Source of the DNA: Rosa chinensis
Taxonomy: Eukaryota > Streptophyta > Magnoliopsida > Rosales > Rosaceae
Length of the DNA: 64,000 bases
Direction: 5' to 3'
Assembly (NCBI RefSeq): GCF_002994745.2
Contig: NC_037088.1
Span: 68,342,397-68,406,396 of the forward strand
Under the pieces are notes generated by a model. It searched no databases. It was not told the origin of the DNA and saw only the letters and a program-made list of their open reading frames with translations. Each line of letters opens with the position of its first letter. Within the stretch, counting starts at the first letter, position 1. A program made the translations under genes and the position numbers. This document shows, in pieces, positions 51,201 through 62,600 of this stretch.

Positions 51201-54200
51201 TTCCTGCAGCATTGCTTTGTCGGCTGCTGAATGGTTGGAAAAATCTCACTGTGGATGTTCCTGAGGTACGACTGCATTTTCGTGCAGGCTATAAAGTAGC
51301 CTCAGGGTTTTGCTTTTTCATGTTGTTTATTCGAGTTTTATTGTATTCTTTTTCTTTGCTTTCTGTAGTCTAGTCCCTGTTAGTTGAGCATGAGTACTAG
51401 TCTTGTATAAGATTTGCTTTAGCATATGGGTAAATTACTTCAGTGAGAGATTTCATAAGGGTCATTTCATTACATACTTGTTAAATTCTCCAAATACATG
51501 GGTCTCTAAGAAATTTCCATGGGATTCTTTTGCTTAACAGCTTTTGATAGAGTTCTGTTATTACCTGTGAGCTTGTGGATGATATTTACATTGGTAGAGA
51601 AAATTTTGTTTCATAACCTAGGAGATACTTAGATTCTTCGAGTAAAATGGGTAAACAAGAACAGTATTAGCTTGACGAGTTTGTCTCTGGGAGAAAAGAA
51701 GACTACTTTTTGTGAAAGTATTTGAAGGAATTAAATATGGACAGATTCATGGAAGATAATTTGGAATCTGGTGCAGATTTTATCCTTTTGTCTTTCATTT
51801 TAACCCAACATATACTTTGTGCCTAACTCTTGTAGAAGAAAGTTTATATATGCTTCTTAACAGTTCTTTTCTACTGGGTGGCCTAAGTGTCTACTACTCT
51901 GAATGCCTTGTAGTGGTTGAGTTTTGTTATTAATTTGTTACCTTATTAGTTTCATGTGTCTCATCTAGTTGCTCTTACATACTTTAAACTGTGATATTTG
52001 TTGATACTAAATTTATATATGATTGGTTGAGTGATCATCATTCATGTGCTTGAAATAGATTCATGACAAGGTAAAGGAGCTACAGTCAATAGTAAAATTA
52101 GACGAAGGAAGTTGTAAACCAGATTTGAAGGAGATATCCAGGTATTATTTTCATTTCACCTCTCTCTATCTCTCTCCCCTCTTGGTTTCCACTAAAACAT
52201 ATATGACAAATATGTTTGAGAGTTGGAACTTCTGTTTTTAGTGACGATTTTGCTTTGTTCATTTGACAGAAGACATACATCTCGGAGTCCCTTAAAGATC
52301 GGTCAATCACAATCAATAAATGAAAAAGCCGCTATACTAATGGATTGCATGGTTAGGTAATTATTTTAACAAAGCTCGTCTTTTTTGAAACTTACTACTT
52401 AAAGTCTTATCTGCTTTAGAAAAAAGTTATAAAAGAAAGGGTTTAGTTCAACTCATTTTCACAAGGCATTGCCTGTGCTCTTGAGTCAGTACAAGGTTTC
52501 TTATGCATTATATGTCTATCTTCAGTCATCATGAGAAAATTTTGGGGTCTGTCTTTATATGAACTGGCTTTTGGAAGTTGAGGCTAGACCAAAGTTCTGG
52601 GCTACCATCTGAGGAAACCAAGTTTCTTTTCAATATTTGTATTTCATCCATGACTGGGATTAATATATTTCGATTTTCTTGTTAAATCCTTCATGATAGG
52701 GATTTCATGAAGCCGATTGAGTGTACAGCTTTTCACGAAATTGTTTGCTATAGAAATGTTGAAAACCTTCAATCGGTAAGCATTCTGATGGCTACTCTGA
52801 CTAGTATATAAGCAACTTGTTATAATGAAAATAAGAATAGGTATCTTTTGGCAGGTTTGTATTTATCAGGTTCATAAAATTGAATTGATTAGCATTGGCA
52901 TATCTTGTATCAATGATCTTGTGTCTTGATCTAGCATGCCTGTACTTCTGTATTTTGTAACTTAGTTCTGAAACTCCAAAAACCTCCTTTCAGTTCTCAA
53001 TTTCTTACTTATTTCAGGCATTAATTGGAGACTCACGGAAAATGATTCAAGTTGATCTTTTGGAGTTTCATAAAACCCTACAATGCAGTTGCTGCAGGAG
53101 GAGTGGCAACATACCATTGCCATCAATGCCTGATACGTCTATTATGTGAGTGATTATAGCTATGAATCCTATGATGCAGCAATTGTTGATGCAGGCTATC
53201 AGCCGCAAATTAAATTTGCACAGTACTTTCTGAAAATTGATGGTAGTTTCATTGCATTTCGCTTATAGCCAACTAATTTGTGGTCTAGATGTGGAGGGTT
53301 TTTCCTACATTATCAGATGAAAAATCAAAATGTCTGCTGCCTTCTTATTGTTAATCGATTATTGTAAATCTTTAGTCTTTCCCTATTCTTCTTTTTGTAC
53401 CTTACAATATATTTTCTCACAAGAATTTCCTTTGTATCGGTGAATTGCTTAATAACTTATTATCTGTCTTCGGTAGTTTATTTTTTAATTTTTAATTTTT
53501 AATTTTTTAAACATAGTTTCCTTTTGTGGATAATTTAATCAGTTGAGTACTTAAAGCGGTCTCATTTATGGTATGCCCTGCATCGTGTTCGTGTATATAT
53601 ATATTTGTGTGTGTGTGTGTGGCACGAACAGGTCAAAAGCCTACATGTACATAGATATATCTTGCCTTCTCAAATTCTGATACTATATTACTATGACTTA
53701 AAATCCTTAAGATAAATGATTTTCCTTCATTTAGCAGTTAATTAACTTGTGCTCATAATTCAAAGGCTGCATTCTGCACTTGTTGCTAATGTTCACCATG
53801 TACTTTAGGTACACCTTGGCTCAGGAGCATGGCGATCTTATCAATCTTCATGACTGGTTCCAGTCTTTTAAAACCATTGTCATTCAGTACAGCAGAAAAG
53901 GGACAAGCAAACTGAAAAAGTCCCCACTTAAGAAAAGAAAGGAAAGGAATGAATCTGAAAACAAGAGTGAAGCATCCATTCAGTATCCTTTTGATTTTTG
54001 TTCTGCACAGTACTGATTATCTTTGTATGCTGTTGCAATATAAATATATAATGCATCCAAAGGCGTCATATTTGTAGAGATAATCTATGCTCTAGCTATA
54101 TATCTGTATGCTGGCTGTAAAAAAGTCCCTGGGAGTCTCAATTGGTTTTTCTCTGCTGTGTGTTACTTCTTCCTGCATCAAGAATTGTGTTCAGGCTGTT

Positions 54201-54343
54201 AATTTTAGCTTAAAGTTCCTTAACCTTAATTTCACAGAGCCAGATTTTGCAGGGCAATCACAGAACTACAGATTACAGGTCTCATTCGGATGCCCAGCAA
54301 AAAACGTCGTGATTGTGTGCAGAGAGTGGCCTTTGGGCTGTGA
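48266..54343 (+). CDS. ORC3: Origin recognition complex subunit 3 (ORC3)
   Basis: Sixteen exons: 48266-48337, 48443-48794, 48881-49050, 49170-49300, 49411-49684, 49818-49895, 50055-50110, 50224-50314, 50592-50806, 51196-51265, 52059-52141, 52270-52356, 52700-52775, 53018-53145, 53809-53982 and 54238-54343. All phases agree and give 720 residues. ORC3 is part of the nuclear ORC that marks replication origins and loads MCM. Recognisable stretches include FFLLHKAS-like HSFLLHKASDKL, NNMEFVDDISTFQELGL, VVVIIDDMERCCGAVLSDF (Walker B-like, in the degenerate AAA fold), VKIPVILIMGVATT, HFSTEPLSFLLGWLL and the C-terminal winged-helix end ARFCRAITELQITGLIRMPS. No Walker A motif is expected or seen. A basic stretch (KLKKSPLKKRKERN) near the C-terminus may be a nuclear signal. 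It appears intact. Confidence 0.94.
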
Positions 54344-54614
54344 CAAGTAATAGAATTTTGGTTCGGTGGGCGCCCTTTTGGTTAGCGACTTGTTGAAGTT
54401 GTGTTTATGCGGTTGGGTCGTTCCCTCTTGGCCGTTACAAGGCTACCATGGTTGAAAACGTTCAAGTTTTACTAGTGTAATTACTAAAGTAGACTCGATA
54501 TTTAAATTTTTTATTAAATTTGTTTGATATAAAGCATAAGTGACATTTTTTTTTTTAGTGACATTTTCACATTCTAGAAAGATAAGTTTTTTCAACTAAA
54601 AATGCTGATTATAA
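54344..54614. other. ORC3 3' flank
   Basis: Presumed 3' UTR and polyadenylation region, then AT-rich DNA up to the inverted-repeat element. Nothing else is seen. Confidence 0.5.
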
Positions 54615-54924
54615 GGGGAAATGATCATTTACTCAATTTTAACTTAAAAATTGGCTACTTACCCAAGCACTGCCCACTTACTCAAACACTCTAAGAGATT
54701 ATTTCCCTAATACTTAATTAAGTATTTTTTAATTCATTTTTATTTATTTTTGAGATAATTTTACCCTCTCCTTTTTTGTCACTTAGGGAAAGAAGTCATT
54801 GGAGACCTTGCTTGACTCCGGTGGCGGTTCGGTGATCCGACTCCGACAATCGATGACCGGAATCCCTCGATCGGTCAATGGAATCCGGCTACCGGACTGG
54901 TGATCGGATTCCGACGTCTGAATT

Positions 54925-55228
54925 TATTGCCCCCTAATAATATCCAGTAACCATATTATTGCCCCTAGTAATCATATTATTGCCCCCCAATACTCATATT
55001 ATTGCCTCCCAATTATCATATTATTGCCTCCAATAATCATATTATTGGCTCCCAATTATCATATTATTGCCTCCAATAATCATATTATTGGCCTCCAGTG
55101 AATTGTATTTGTATAAACTCTCAAAACCAAAATGAATACACTACAGGCACAATTGATCAATTTATATGCATATTATTGCCTCCAATACTCATATTATTGT
55201 CTCCCAATAATCATATTATTGCCCCGCA
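54925..55228 (+). repeat. Tandem repeat of about 21 bp (CATATTATTGCCTCCAATAAT)
   Basis: At least ten diverged copies of a unit centred on CATATTATTGCC, with one 80-bp gap of unrelated sequence near 55085-55165. Variants replace GCCTCC with GCCCCC, GGCTCC or GTCTCC. It lies wholly inside the inverted-repeat element. Confidence 0.85.
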
Positions 55229-55451
55229 ATGGACTTGTATAACTAAATAGAACTTTTTTTTCATTCTTCTTTCTTCTTTCCTTATAAGCATTCTTCCAAA
55301 TTTACCAAAAAAAAAAAAACAGAACCACGCCGTCCAACAAAGTGTCGTCATCTGAGCCCTGCCAGGGAAGCCCAAACCTGATTCCGGCGTGGAGCTTTGA
55401 GCTTCCCGGACCTCTGACGAAAAAAAAAAAAAAAAAAAGTTCTCTGGGCAC

Positions 55452-55769
55452 CCAGAAATTGCTCCACAATCACGTCCAAATGGAGGAGCATGGAGTTGAC
55501 GTTTGACTGGGCGAGGTCGAGCTTGCGGACCTTAGTGTTGATGTGGTCAATGAGGTCGCACTCGCAGGTGGAGGGGACGTGGTCGGTGTCGGACTTGACG
55601 ATGTCGAGGACCTGAGAGGATTTCTGGAGATTGGAGAGGTGCTTGTTGAGGTAGGAGCGCTGGGAGCCTGGGAGAGGAGGTGGTCGAGGTTGAGATCCAG
55701 GGCGCGTTGGTAGGTTATGCACTCGTGGAGGAGGCGCGTCATGGATAAATGGGCCGCCGAAGTTGCCAT
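55452..55769 (-). pseudogene. Fragment of a COG4 gene (conserved oligomeric Golgi subunit 4), N-terminal part
   Basis: From 55769 the minus strand encodes MATSAAHLSMTRLLHECITY, QRALDLNLDHLLSQ, then after a frame change SYLNKHLSNLQKSSQVLDIV, KSDTDHV, DLIDHINTKVRKLDLAQSNV and LHLDVIVEQ. This is the N-terminal coiled region of plant COG4, from exon sequence only. The frame change comes from an 8-bp insertion, an imperfect copy of CTCCCAG, near 55661-55676. The similarity ends at 55452, next to a T18 run on the minus strand. A short fused product is conceivable but unlikely. COG4 in whole form works in retrograde Golgi tethering; this copy cannot. The family call is from memory of COG4. Confidence 0.75.
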
Positions 55770-55969
55770 GGCTGAGAGAGAGAGAGAGAGAGGACTGTGC
55801 ATATCAGAATCGGAGGATGAGAGAGAGAGATATATATGAGTGTAATTTATAAATTAAAATGAGGGCAATACTGTCAAACACTGTTAGATTGGGTAAATAA
55901 GGTTAAAAAACTCTTAGGGAAGTAAGTGGACAATTTTTAAGCTAAAATTGGATAAGTGGTACTTTACAC

Positions 55970-56404
55970 TGTTATTCTATGTGAAAAAATATATATAGAA
56001 AAAAAAAAGGGGAAAAAGTAAAATAAATACTCCCAATCGGAGGAAGAAAGACGGTGACCCGTGGCTTGTCCCTCACATAACACAATTCCTAATTGGTTGT
56101 TATGTATTATTAATTATTTGTATGTATAAGCCCCAAATCGCGGTTTCGTCCGTCTATCTTCAATCCTCGTCTTCTTCTTCTTCTTCCTGAATCGTCATCG
56201 GAGCATAATCTATCTATCTATCTATCTATCTATCTTGTGAGAGCTCTGCTGCTGCTACTGATTATTATTATTTCATCATCAATCATACGACTACGACTAC
56301 GACAAGTATATAATTATTAGGGTGAGAGCCCTCAATCTCGATTGCTACTAAGAAGAACAATCAGCATCATCATCATCATCATCATCATCCCATAGTTGGT
56401 TCAT
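55970..56404 (+). other. YAK1 promoter side and start of the 5' leader
   Basis: 56150-56400 is rich in simple repeats typical of plant 5' UTRs: (CTT)n near 56170-56187, (TATC)n at about 56209-56235 and (ATC)n at about 56365-56389. The transcription start is probably near 56130-56180. No TATA box is claimed. Confidence 0.5.
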
Positions 56405-56670
56405 ATGTTGATCGATCTCCCGCTGATGGTGTCGTAATGCTGTGGGGTTGAGAGATGAAGGATGGGATTGGAATCGGTTGGTGGGTTTCCTGGGCTTGAT
56501 TGGATTGGAGCATCCAGCAGGTCCCTCCCTATCTCTGGTTCATCATCATCATCCTCAGTTCGGTAATCGGTAATAGAAGAAGAAGAAGAAAGTGTGTTTC
56601 TTGTTGCTCTACTACTTGTACTTGTATAGGATCATCTTCATTAATGGAGGCATTGGCCAAGCGCGACTAG
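56405..56670 (+). promoter_or_regulatory. Upstream ORFs in the YAK1 leader
   Basis: If the leader is unspliced, it contains at least five upstream ATGs before the main start at 56692. These include ATG at 56405 (10 codons, stop TAA at 56435-56437), an overlapping ATG at 56437 (4 codons, stop ending 56451), two overlapping ones near 56456-56465, and ATG at 56644 (MEALAKRD, stop ending 56670). Such uORFs usually reduce translation of the main frame. Confidence 0.5.
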
Positions 56671-56691
56671 CTTGATTTTGGGTTTTGGACC

Positions 56692-59600
56692 ATGGATGAG
56701 CTCAGCCCTACTCCTGCCTCTTCGTGGCGTCCCAGCCACCTGGTCTTTACTCCATATTCCACGCAGGCTGAAGCTGCGAGCAACAAGTCCCAACCTTTAC
56801 GCGTTATCAGAAGACCGGTGAGTCCCCTTAATATATCATATCCCAGATAGATATAATAACAACTCCATTGCTATGCTATGTTAGCCACCTGCATTTATTT
56901 TTTGGGTGCACTGGGGATGCTCTAACACTTCGCCTATTATACCAAATTGAGGGAGTAGAATGCAGAAAAAGAGAAAACTCATATGAAATACAGAGGGCTA
57001 AGTGGTAGAAAAGATTATGCTTTGCTCGATAGTTTGCGTATCATCGATGGCTCAGAGAAATTGCACTACTTTTTGTGACCTTACATGTCCTACTCCTATA
57101 GTTAGAAAATTTATGTACTTGCATTCTTGCTTGGTTTGAGTTTGATACTGAAGTTGAAAATGCATCACAAATTTATCCCCGTAGAAACTTTGAAGTCTGG
57201 CCTGATTCTTCAATTACATTAGTTACATTTCACAGGACTAGCTGCGTACCAAATCTGATCTTTTGCTTGATTGCAACTGTTAGTAAGAAATTTTATTTTC
57301 TGTACTTTGGGGTGATATGTAGCTGCACCCACCTAGAGATGTTGATGCAAAAGAATCAGGCTGCTATGTGTGTACAAGTACTTAGTTAGACTCTTTATAT
57401 AATTGTGTAGGTCTGTTATACTGTATCTTAATGAGCATAGCCTCCGCATTCTGTTTATTCCTGAGTATATGCGTTATCTATGTGGATGCATCTCATATTT
57501 CTTTCCATTCAATTACCTTCCTTGATATTGTGTGTGCGATATTCTTGAACTGAAACTTTTGGGGATATCATTTTATACCTTGATATTTGACGTGTTTATG
57601 TCATTACATCTCATTCTTTGTACATGGACTGATGGACGTAGTGTTGATTATTTCAAGCAGATTTTTCACTGATGCACAGTATTCTGTTATGCAGTTTGTG
57701 GCAAGATTAACTAAGGACATAGTTGAAACATACCGAATCTGCAATCCACAGTTTAAGTATTCAGAAGAACTGAATCCAAAGAGATATTTGACCAGCCCGT
57801 CAATTGGAGTACTCAATGAAGGCCACGATAATGTTAACTCGGATCTTATTCTGACAGTAAACTTTGTCTTGGTCAATTTAGACACACATCGAAGGTTTGT
57901 TATTGTCTGTATTTTCTCTTGATGCTATGTCTACAGGCTCTTTGTAGAATATGTTCAATATACAGTTCATAGTCCCTTTTTAGTCAACTTAAATTGAGGA
58001 TGCTATAAGTTCACAAATTAGCATGGTGATACTTCACTTTACATCAAGTTTGTTAGTTACTCTGTTTGCCTGTAACTTTGTCAAGTTTCTCACGTCTCAC
58101 AGTTAAACGTCGATGGAAAGTTGGAAATGGGAATATATGATAAATTATGAAAAAAATACCAGAGATGTGTATTTTTATTACACATTTATGTTGTAATTTA
58201 TACTCTCCAACTGTTTCCTGCCATCAGATTAGCTTAGAACTTGGATAGAATTTTATTTTAAGATTTTCGCTTTATTTCTGCAGATACATTGTCAAAGATG
58301 TTCTTGGCCATGGGACATTTGGCCAGGTTGCTAAATGCTGGGTTCCAGAGAATAACAGTTTTGTTGCTGTGAAGATCATTAAAAATCAACCAGCATACTA
58401 TCAACAGGCACTGGTTGAAGTATCCATTTTGACAACGGTAATGCTGTTTGTTATTACTATTTTTATTAATATTATTATTATTATTTTTTGGTTAACTTAA
58501 TATTATTATTATTTATTATGTCGTTATACTGTTTGACTTAATATTTATTTTGCAGTTAAACAAGAAATATGATCCTGAGGACAAGCATCACATTGTTCGT
58601 ATTTATGATTACTTTGTATATCATCGTCATTTGTGCATTTGTTTTGAACTGCTTGATACTAATCTGTAAGTCACACTATCTCTTTAGTTGTGAATAAAAC
58701 TCTCTTTTTTTGTTCCCCCACCATTTTATCCTTAATTAATCTTAGTCGTTTTTATGTTATCCCTGCATACGGGTTTGACATTTATTTATTTATTTATTCA
58801 GGTATGAGCTTATCAAGATAAATCAATTCAGGGGGCTGTCCTTGACCATTGTCCAATTGTTCTCTAAACAAGTATGGGACTTCTTGCTTGGAATTGAATT
58901 TGGACTTTTTGTTTGTTTGACGACTTAATATCTCAACCCTTCTGTTTTTCTTTCTGGGTTATATATGATATAAAATAGATTCTACATGGGTTAGCCCTGT
59001 TAAAGGATGCTGGGATAATTCACTGTGATCTGAAGCCAGAAAACATTCTTTTATGCACAAGGCAAGTTACTTTTTATGATAACTTGTACCTATCTGAGTG
59101 ATTGTGTTGAGTTAAAATTGAACATTGTCCCTTGAAACCAACAGTGTTAAGCCAGCAGAAATTAAAATTATTGACTTTGGATCTGCATGCATGGAAGATC
59201 GAACAGTTTACTCCTACATTCAGGTTTGTTTTATTGCATCATGCGTATCCTTTGCCTATCAAATTCTTTATGTGCGGAGGAAGGTCTTATAGATGCATAC
59301 TTTTCATTTGTTCTGCAGAGTCGTTACTACAGGTCCCCTGAAGTCCTGCTTGGATATCAGTATCCTTGTACATGAAGTGAAAGCTTTGTACTTTTGTACT
59401 ATTTTGTCTCTTTTGTTTTTATTGGTTCCATTAAATATCTCTATCTTGCTTGGAATTCAATCATTCTGACCCCACTTAAGGTTGAACTTATTGGAATAAC
59501 TATGCTACCGCTTGAGATCTAGGTTGGGTTCCTCCTTTTATTTCTCATTTTCTTCGGCAAATAAGGGGAAAATCCCAATCAAAACAGAACTACACCAGAA

Positions 59601-62600
59601 CAAAAGGTGGCCTAGCAGCTCCTTACATTGGGTGTTACTTTAACCAAACCAACAATAACTTGGCCGTGGGTTTCTGAGGTCTGGGAAATCCTCAGTTGAC
59701 TTTTCTGTTGAAGTTAAAGTTGATCTGCATGCAGATTTTTTTGTTATAAAATAAATAAATAATTCTGCAAGCCCTTTGAAAGAGAAAAAAGTGTAAGCCT
59801 GTTACCATCACATTAGCATGCAAACGGTGGTTATCTAACTCCAAACTGAACAACTTCTGGAGTTGGCTATGGCTCTGTGCCCCTACAAGTTTGGTCTTCA
59901 CACTAAATGAGTATTTGAGCTGCACTAGTACTATCTTGCCTTTGTTTTGCATGCTGCAATTTTACTAAGAATATCTACAGTTTGTGCTTTTAAACACCAT
60001 GAATAATGGTTCTTTTTTAAGTTATGATCCAGATCCTTTGCTTTATTTCATCCTATTAGTTGGTCCTTAACCTTTACAGATATACTACTGCTATCGATAT
60101 GTGGTCCTTTGGATGCATAGTTGCTGAACTGTTCCTAGGATTGCCATTATTTCCAGGAGCTTCAGAATTTGACCTCTTAAGGAGAATGATTGAAATACTT
60201 GGGTATGCTCTTTTCTTCTGTATAGGTTAACTAATTTATATAGCAACCACCTAACTGGAGATATGGAGGGTAATAATTGCTTTTCTGGATATGGCAACCG
60301 ATAACATGGGGTGGATATTAGCACATCTCTTTTGGGATGATATTCATTGGTTTTCAATCTTAAATTAATTATTTTAAGAAGATAGTTCTTTGCCTTTTGT
60401 TTAATTGTTCCAAACAACTTTTTGTGTATGGTTGCAATATTGTAGAGGGCAACCCCCTGATCATGTACTTAAGGAGGCAAAAAACACAAGCAAGTTCTTT
60501 AAGTGCATTCGGAGTGTGCACAGTATGGAGAACGGAGAATTTTCTGCAACTGGAAAAAGTTCTTATCAAGCTTTAACAGAGGAAGAATATGAAGCTGTAA
60601 GTGCCAATATCATATTCATTAGGGAAACAAATGTGATATCTGGAAAAAAAAAATTGCTATGAAAGATAGCTGGAAGGAAAGAAGAAAAGTGATGGAATTA
60701 TTACATTTGAATTTGTTTGGTTCATCTATTATAAAAGTTCTAGGATTTTTTAATAGTGGAATCATTGTGAGCTTTAGTTGTATACTTTCATTGGGTTTAG
60801 TATTTAAGTACTTTGTGTTGTATGTTTTTTGGCTTAGTTCTTATGGTGATTGGTTTCTGTTCAGAGAGAATTGAAAAGACCATCAATTGGGAAGGAGTAT
60901 TTTAATCATATGAACCTTGAAGAAATTGTTACAAAATATCCATATCGGAAGAACTTGCCTAAGGAAGATATGATTAAAGGTTTGGTCAATGCTATTTAAA
61001 TATTCAATATTGAATACACCGAAACAGTTTTGCTTACTGCGTTTAATGAAGTTACTAATGGCTGCTGTATGGTATTAAATACGTGGCAGAAAGTCAGATA
61101 CGATTAGCTTTGGTTGATTTTTTGAGGGGCCTTGTTGAGTTTGATCCTTCAAAACGCTGGTCACCTTTTCAGGTGGTTAAATTTTCACCACTCGTTGAAT
61201 TTTGATGAATTTCATAATCATTACATAGAAAGATTCTGAGTTGTACTTGTACCTGCAGGCTTCAAAACACCCTTTTGTTACGGGGGAACCTTTTACTTGC
61301 CCTTATCAACCTCCATTAGAGACTCCTCGCATGGTAAGTGGACCCGTACATGAACTTCCATATTTTCTGATGAAGTTTCACTTTTAGCTTTGGAAACATT
61401 ATGACCTTAATCAACAGTCTGAAAGAGTTTTCGAGCCAGATTCAGATATCAAATGTATAAGTGTTCGGTATAATTCTTAGTTGATGCATCAAATTATGAG
61501 TAGGGTTGATCCAGTGTAATTTGTATACATTTGTTTTGCCTAATTACCAGGACTTGGTTATAGTAGTTAGTTATTGCTGCATTTTAAGAGCAACTCCAGC
61601 AGCTTCCCTATAATTTTTGTATTATAGAGAAGCAAAAGTCAAACCTTTAGCCTATTTTTCTTCTCCAACTCCAACAGATTCCCTAGTTTACAGTAATCTA
61701 TAAAATCTCCATATTCTTCTTTAAAATTTTGGAGTTTGCTGTAAATATAGGGAATTTGGTTTTCTCTCTCCTCACTTTCTCTAAAATAGAGATAGTTATA
61801 GGGAATCTGTTAGAGCAAAAGAGGCTTATTTTTCCCTAAAGTAGAGAAAAATCAAAATATAGGGAATCTGTTGGAGTTGCTCTAATTATACAGGAGGTAA
61901 TACTAACTACATATATTTTCTTTTTCTCTTCTTCATGGTTTTTGTCCTCCTTGCACTCTTCTCTTCTCTTAGCCCGTTGCTCAAAACATAAGGGTAGATC
62001 ATCATCCTGGTGGTGGGCATTGGTTTGCTGCGGGTCTCTCTCCTAATGTAAGCTCGCTGCTCTAACTGTTTGGTTGTCCACATCTTTAACCTATCGTCAC
62101 TATTACAATGCTTGCTCCTTTGCAGATTCCAGGCAGAAACAGGGTTTCCATGCATAGCAGCCCACATTTTCAGGTGGTGCCGCCATATGCACATGCTAAT
62201 AGCTATGGCAGTGTAGGAAGCCATGGCAGTTATAATGATGGTACTGGACTTGGAAGCAGCTTTGGAAGCTATGGAGATACTGGTAATATGTTTGCTTATT
62301 ATTCACCAGTTGGTCCATCTGGGATGAACATGCATGCTCAAGGCAATGCATCAATGCTTGGAAGTAGTCCTGATGCAAGACGGAGGATTATCCCATATTC
62401 ACATGGAAATGGACTTGGTATGAGCCCTTCGGCAGGAAGTTTTGCTCCTCTGCCCCTAGGCACTAGTCCTTCACAATTTACTCCACCAAGTTCCTACGGT
62501 CAAGTTTCTGCTGGCTCCCCGGGACATTATGGTCCAACTTCTCCAGCAAGAGGCAGTTGTCACGGATCACCTTTAGGAAAGATGGCTGCAGTTAGTCAGT

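Larger units (their letters stand above)
54615..55969. mobile_element. Inverted-repeat element carrying a host gene fragment (Pack-type)
   Basis: The left end (about 54615-54665: GGGGAAATGATCATTTACTC, AATTTTAACTTAAAAATTGG, CTACTTAC) matches the inverted right end (about 55920-55969: GTGTAAAGTACCACTTATCC, AATTTTAGCTTAAAAATTGT, CCACTTAC). The arms are about 50 bp. Inside, in order: a G+C-rich patch (54800-54920), an AT-rich 21-bp satellite, an A-tract and a COG4-like fragment. No transposase is seen. A 9-bp target duplication, which would make it a Pack-MULE, could not be confirmed. Confidence 0.65.

Noticed and set aside
53600..53622. TATA box or regulatory site at the TATATATATTTGTGTGTG tract
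   Set aside because: It lies in the last large ORC3 intron and is a simple microsatellite.
54925..55228. CRISPR-like array (regular repeats)
   Set aside because: Units are diverged and contiguous with no unique spacers, and this is a plant nuclear sequence.
62196..62378. Minus-strand frame within YAK1 exon 15
   Set aside because: It is a shadow of the Gly/Ser-rich coding exon.
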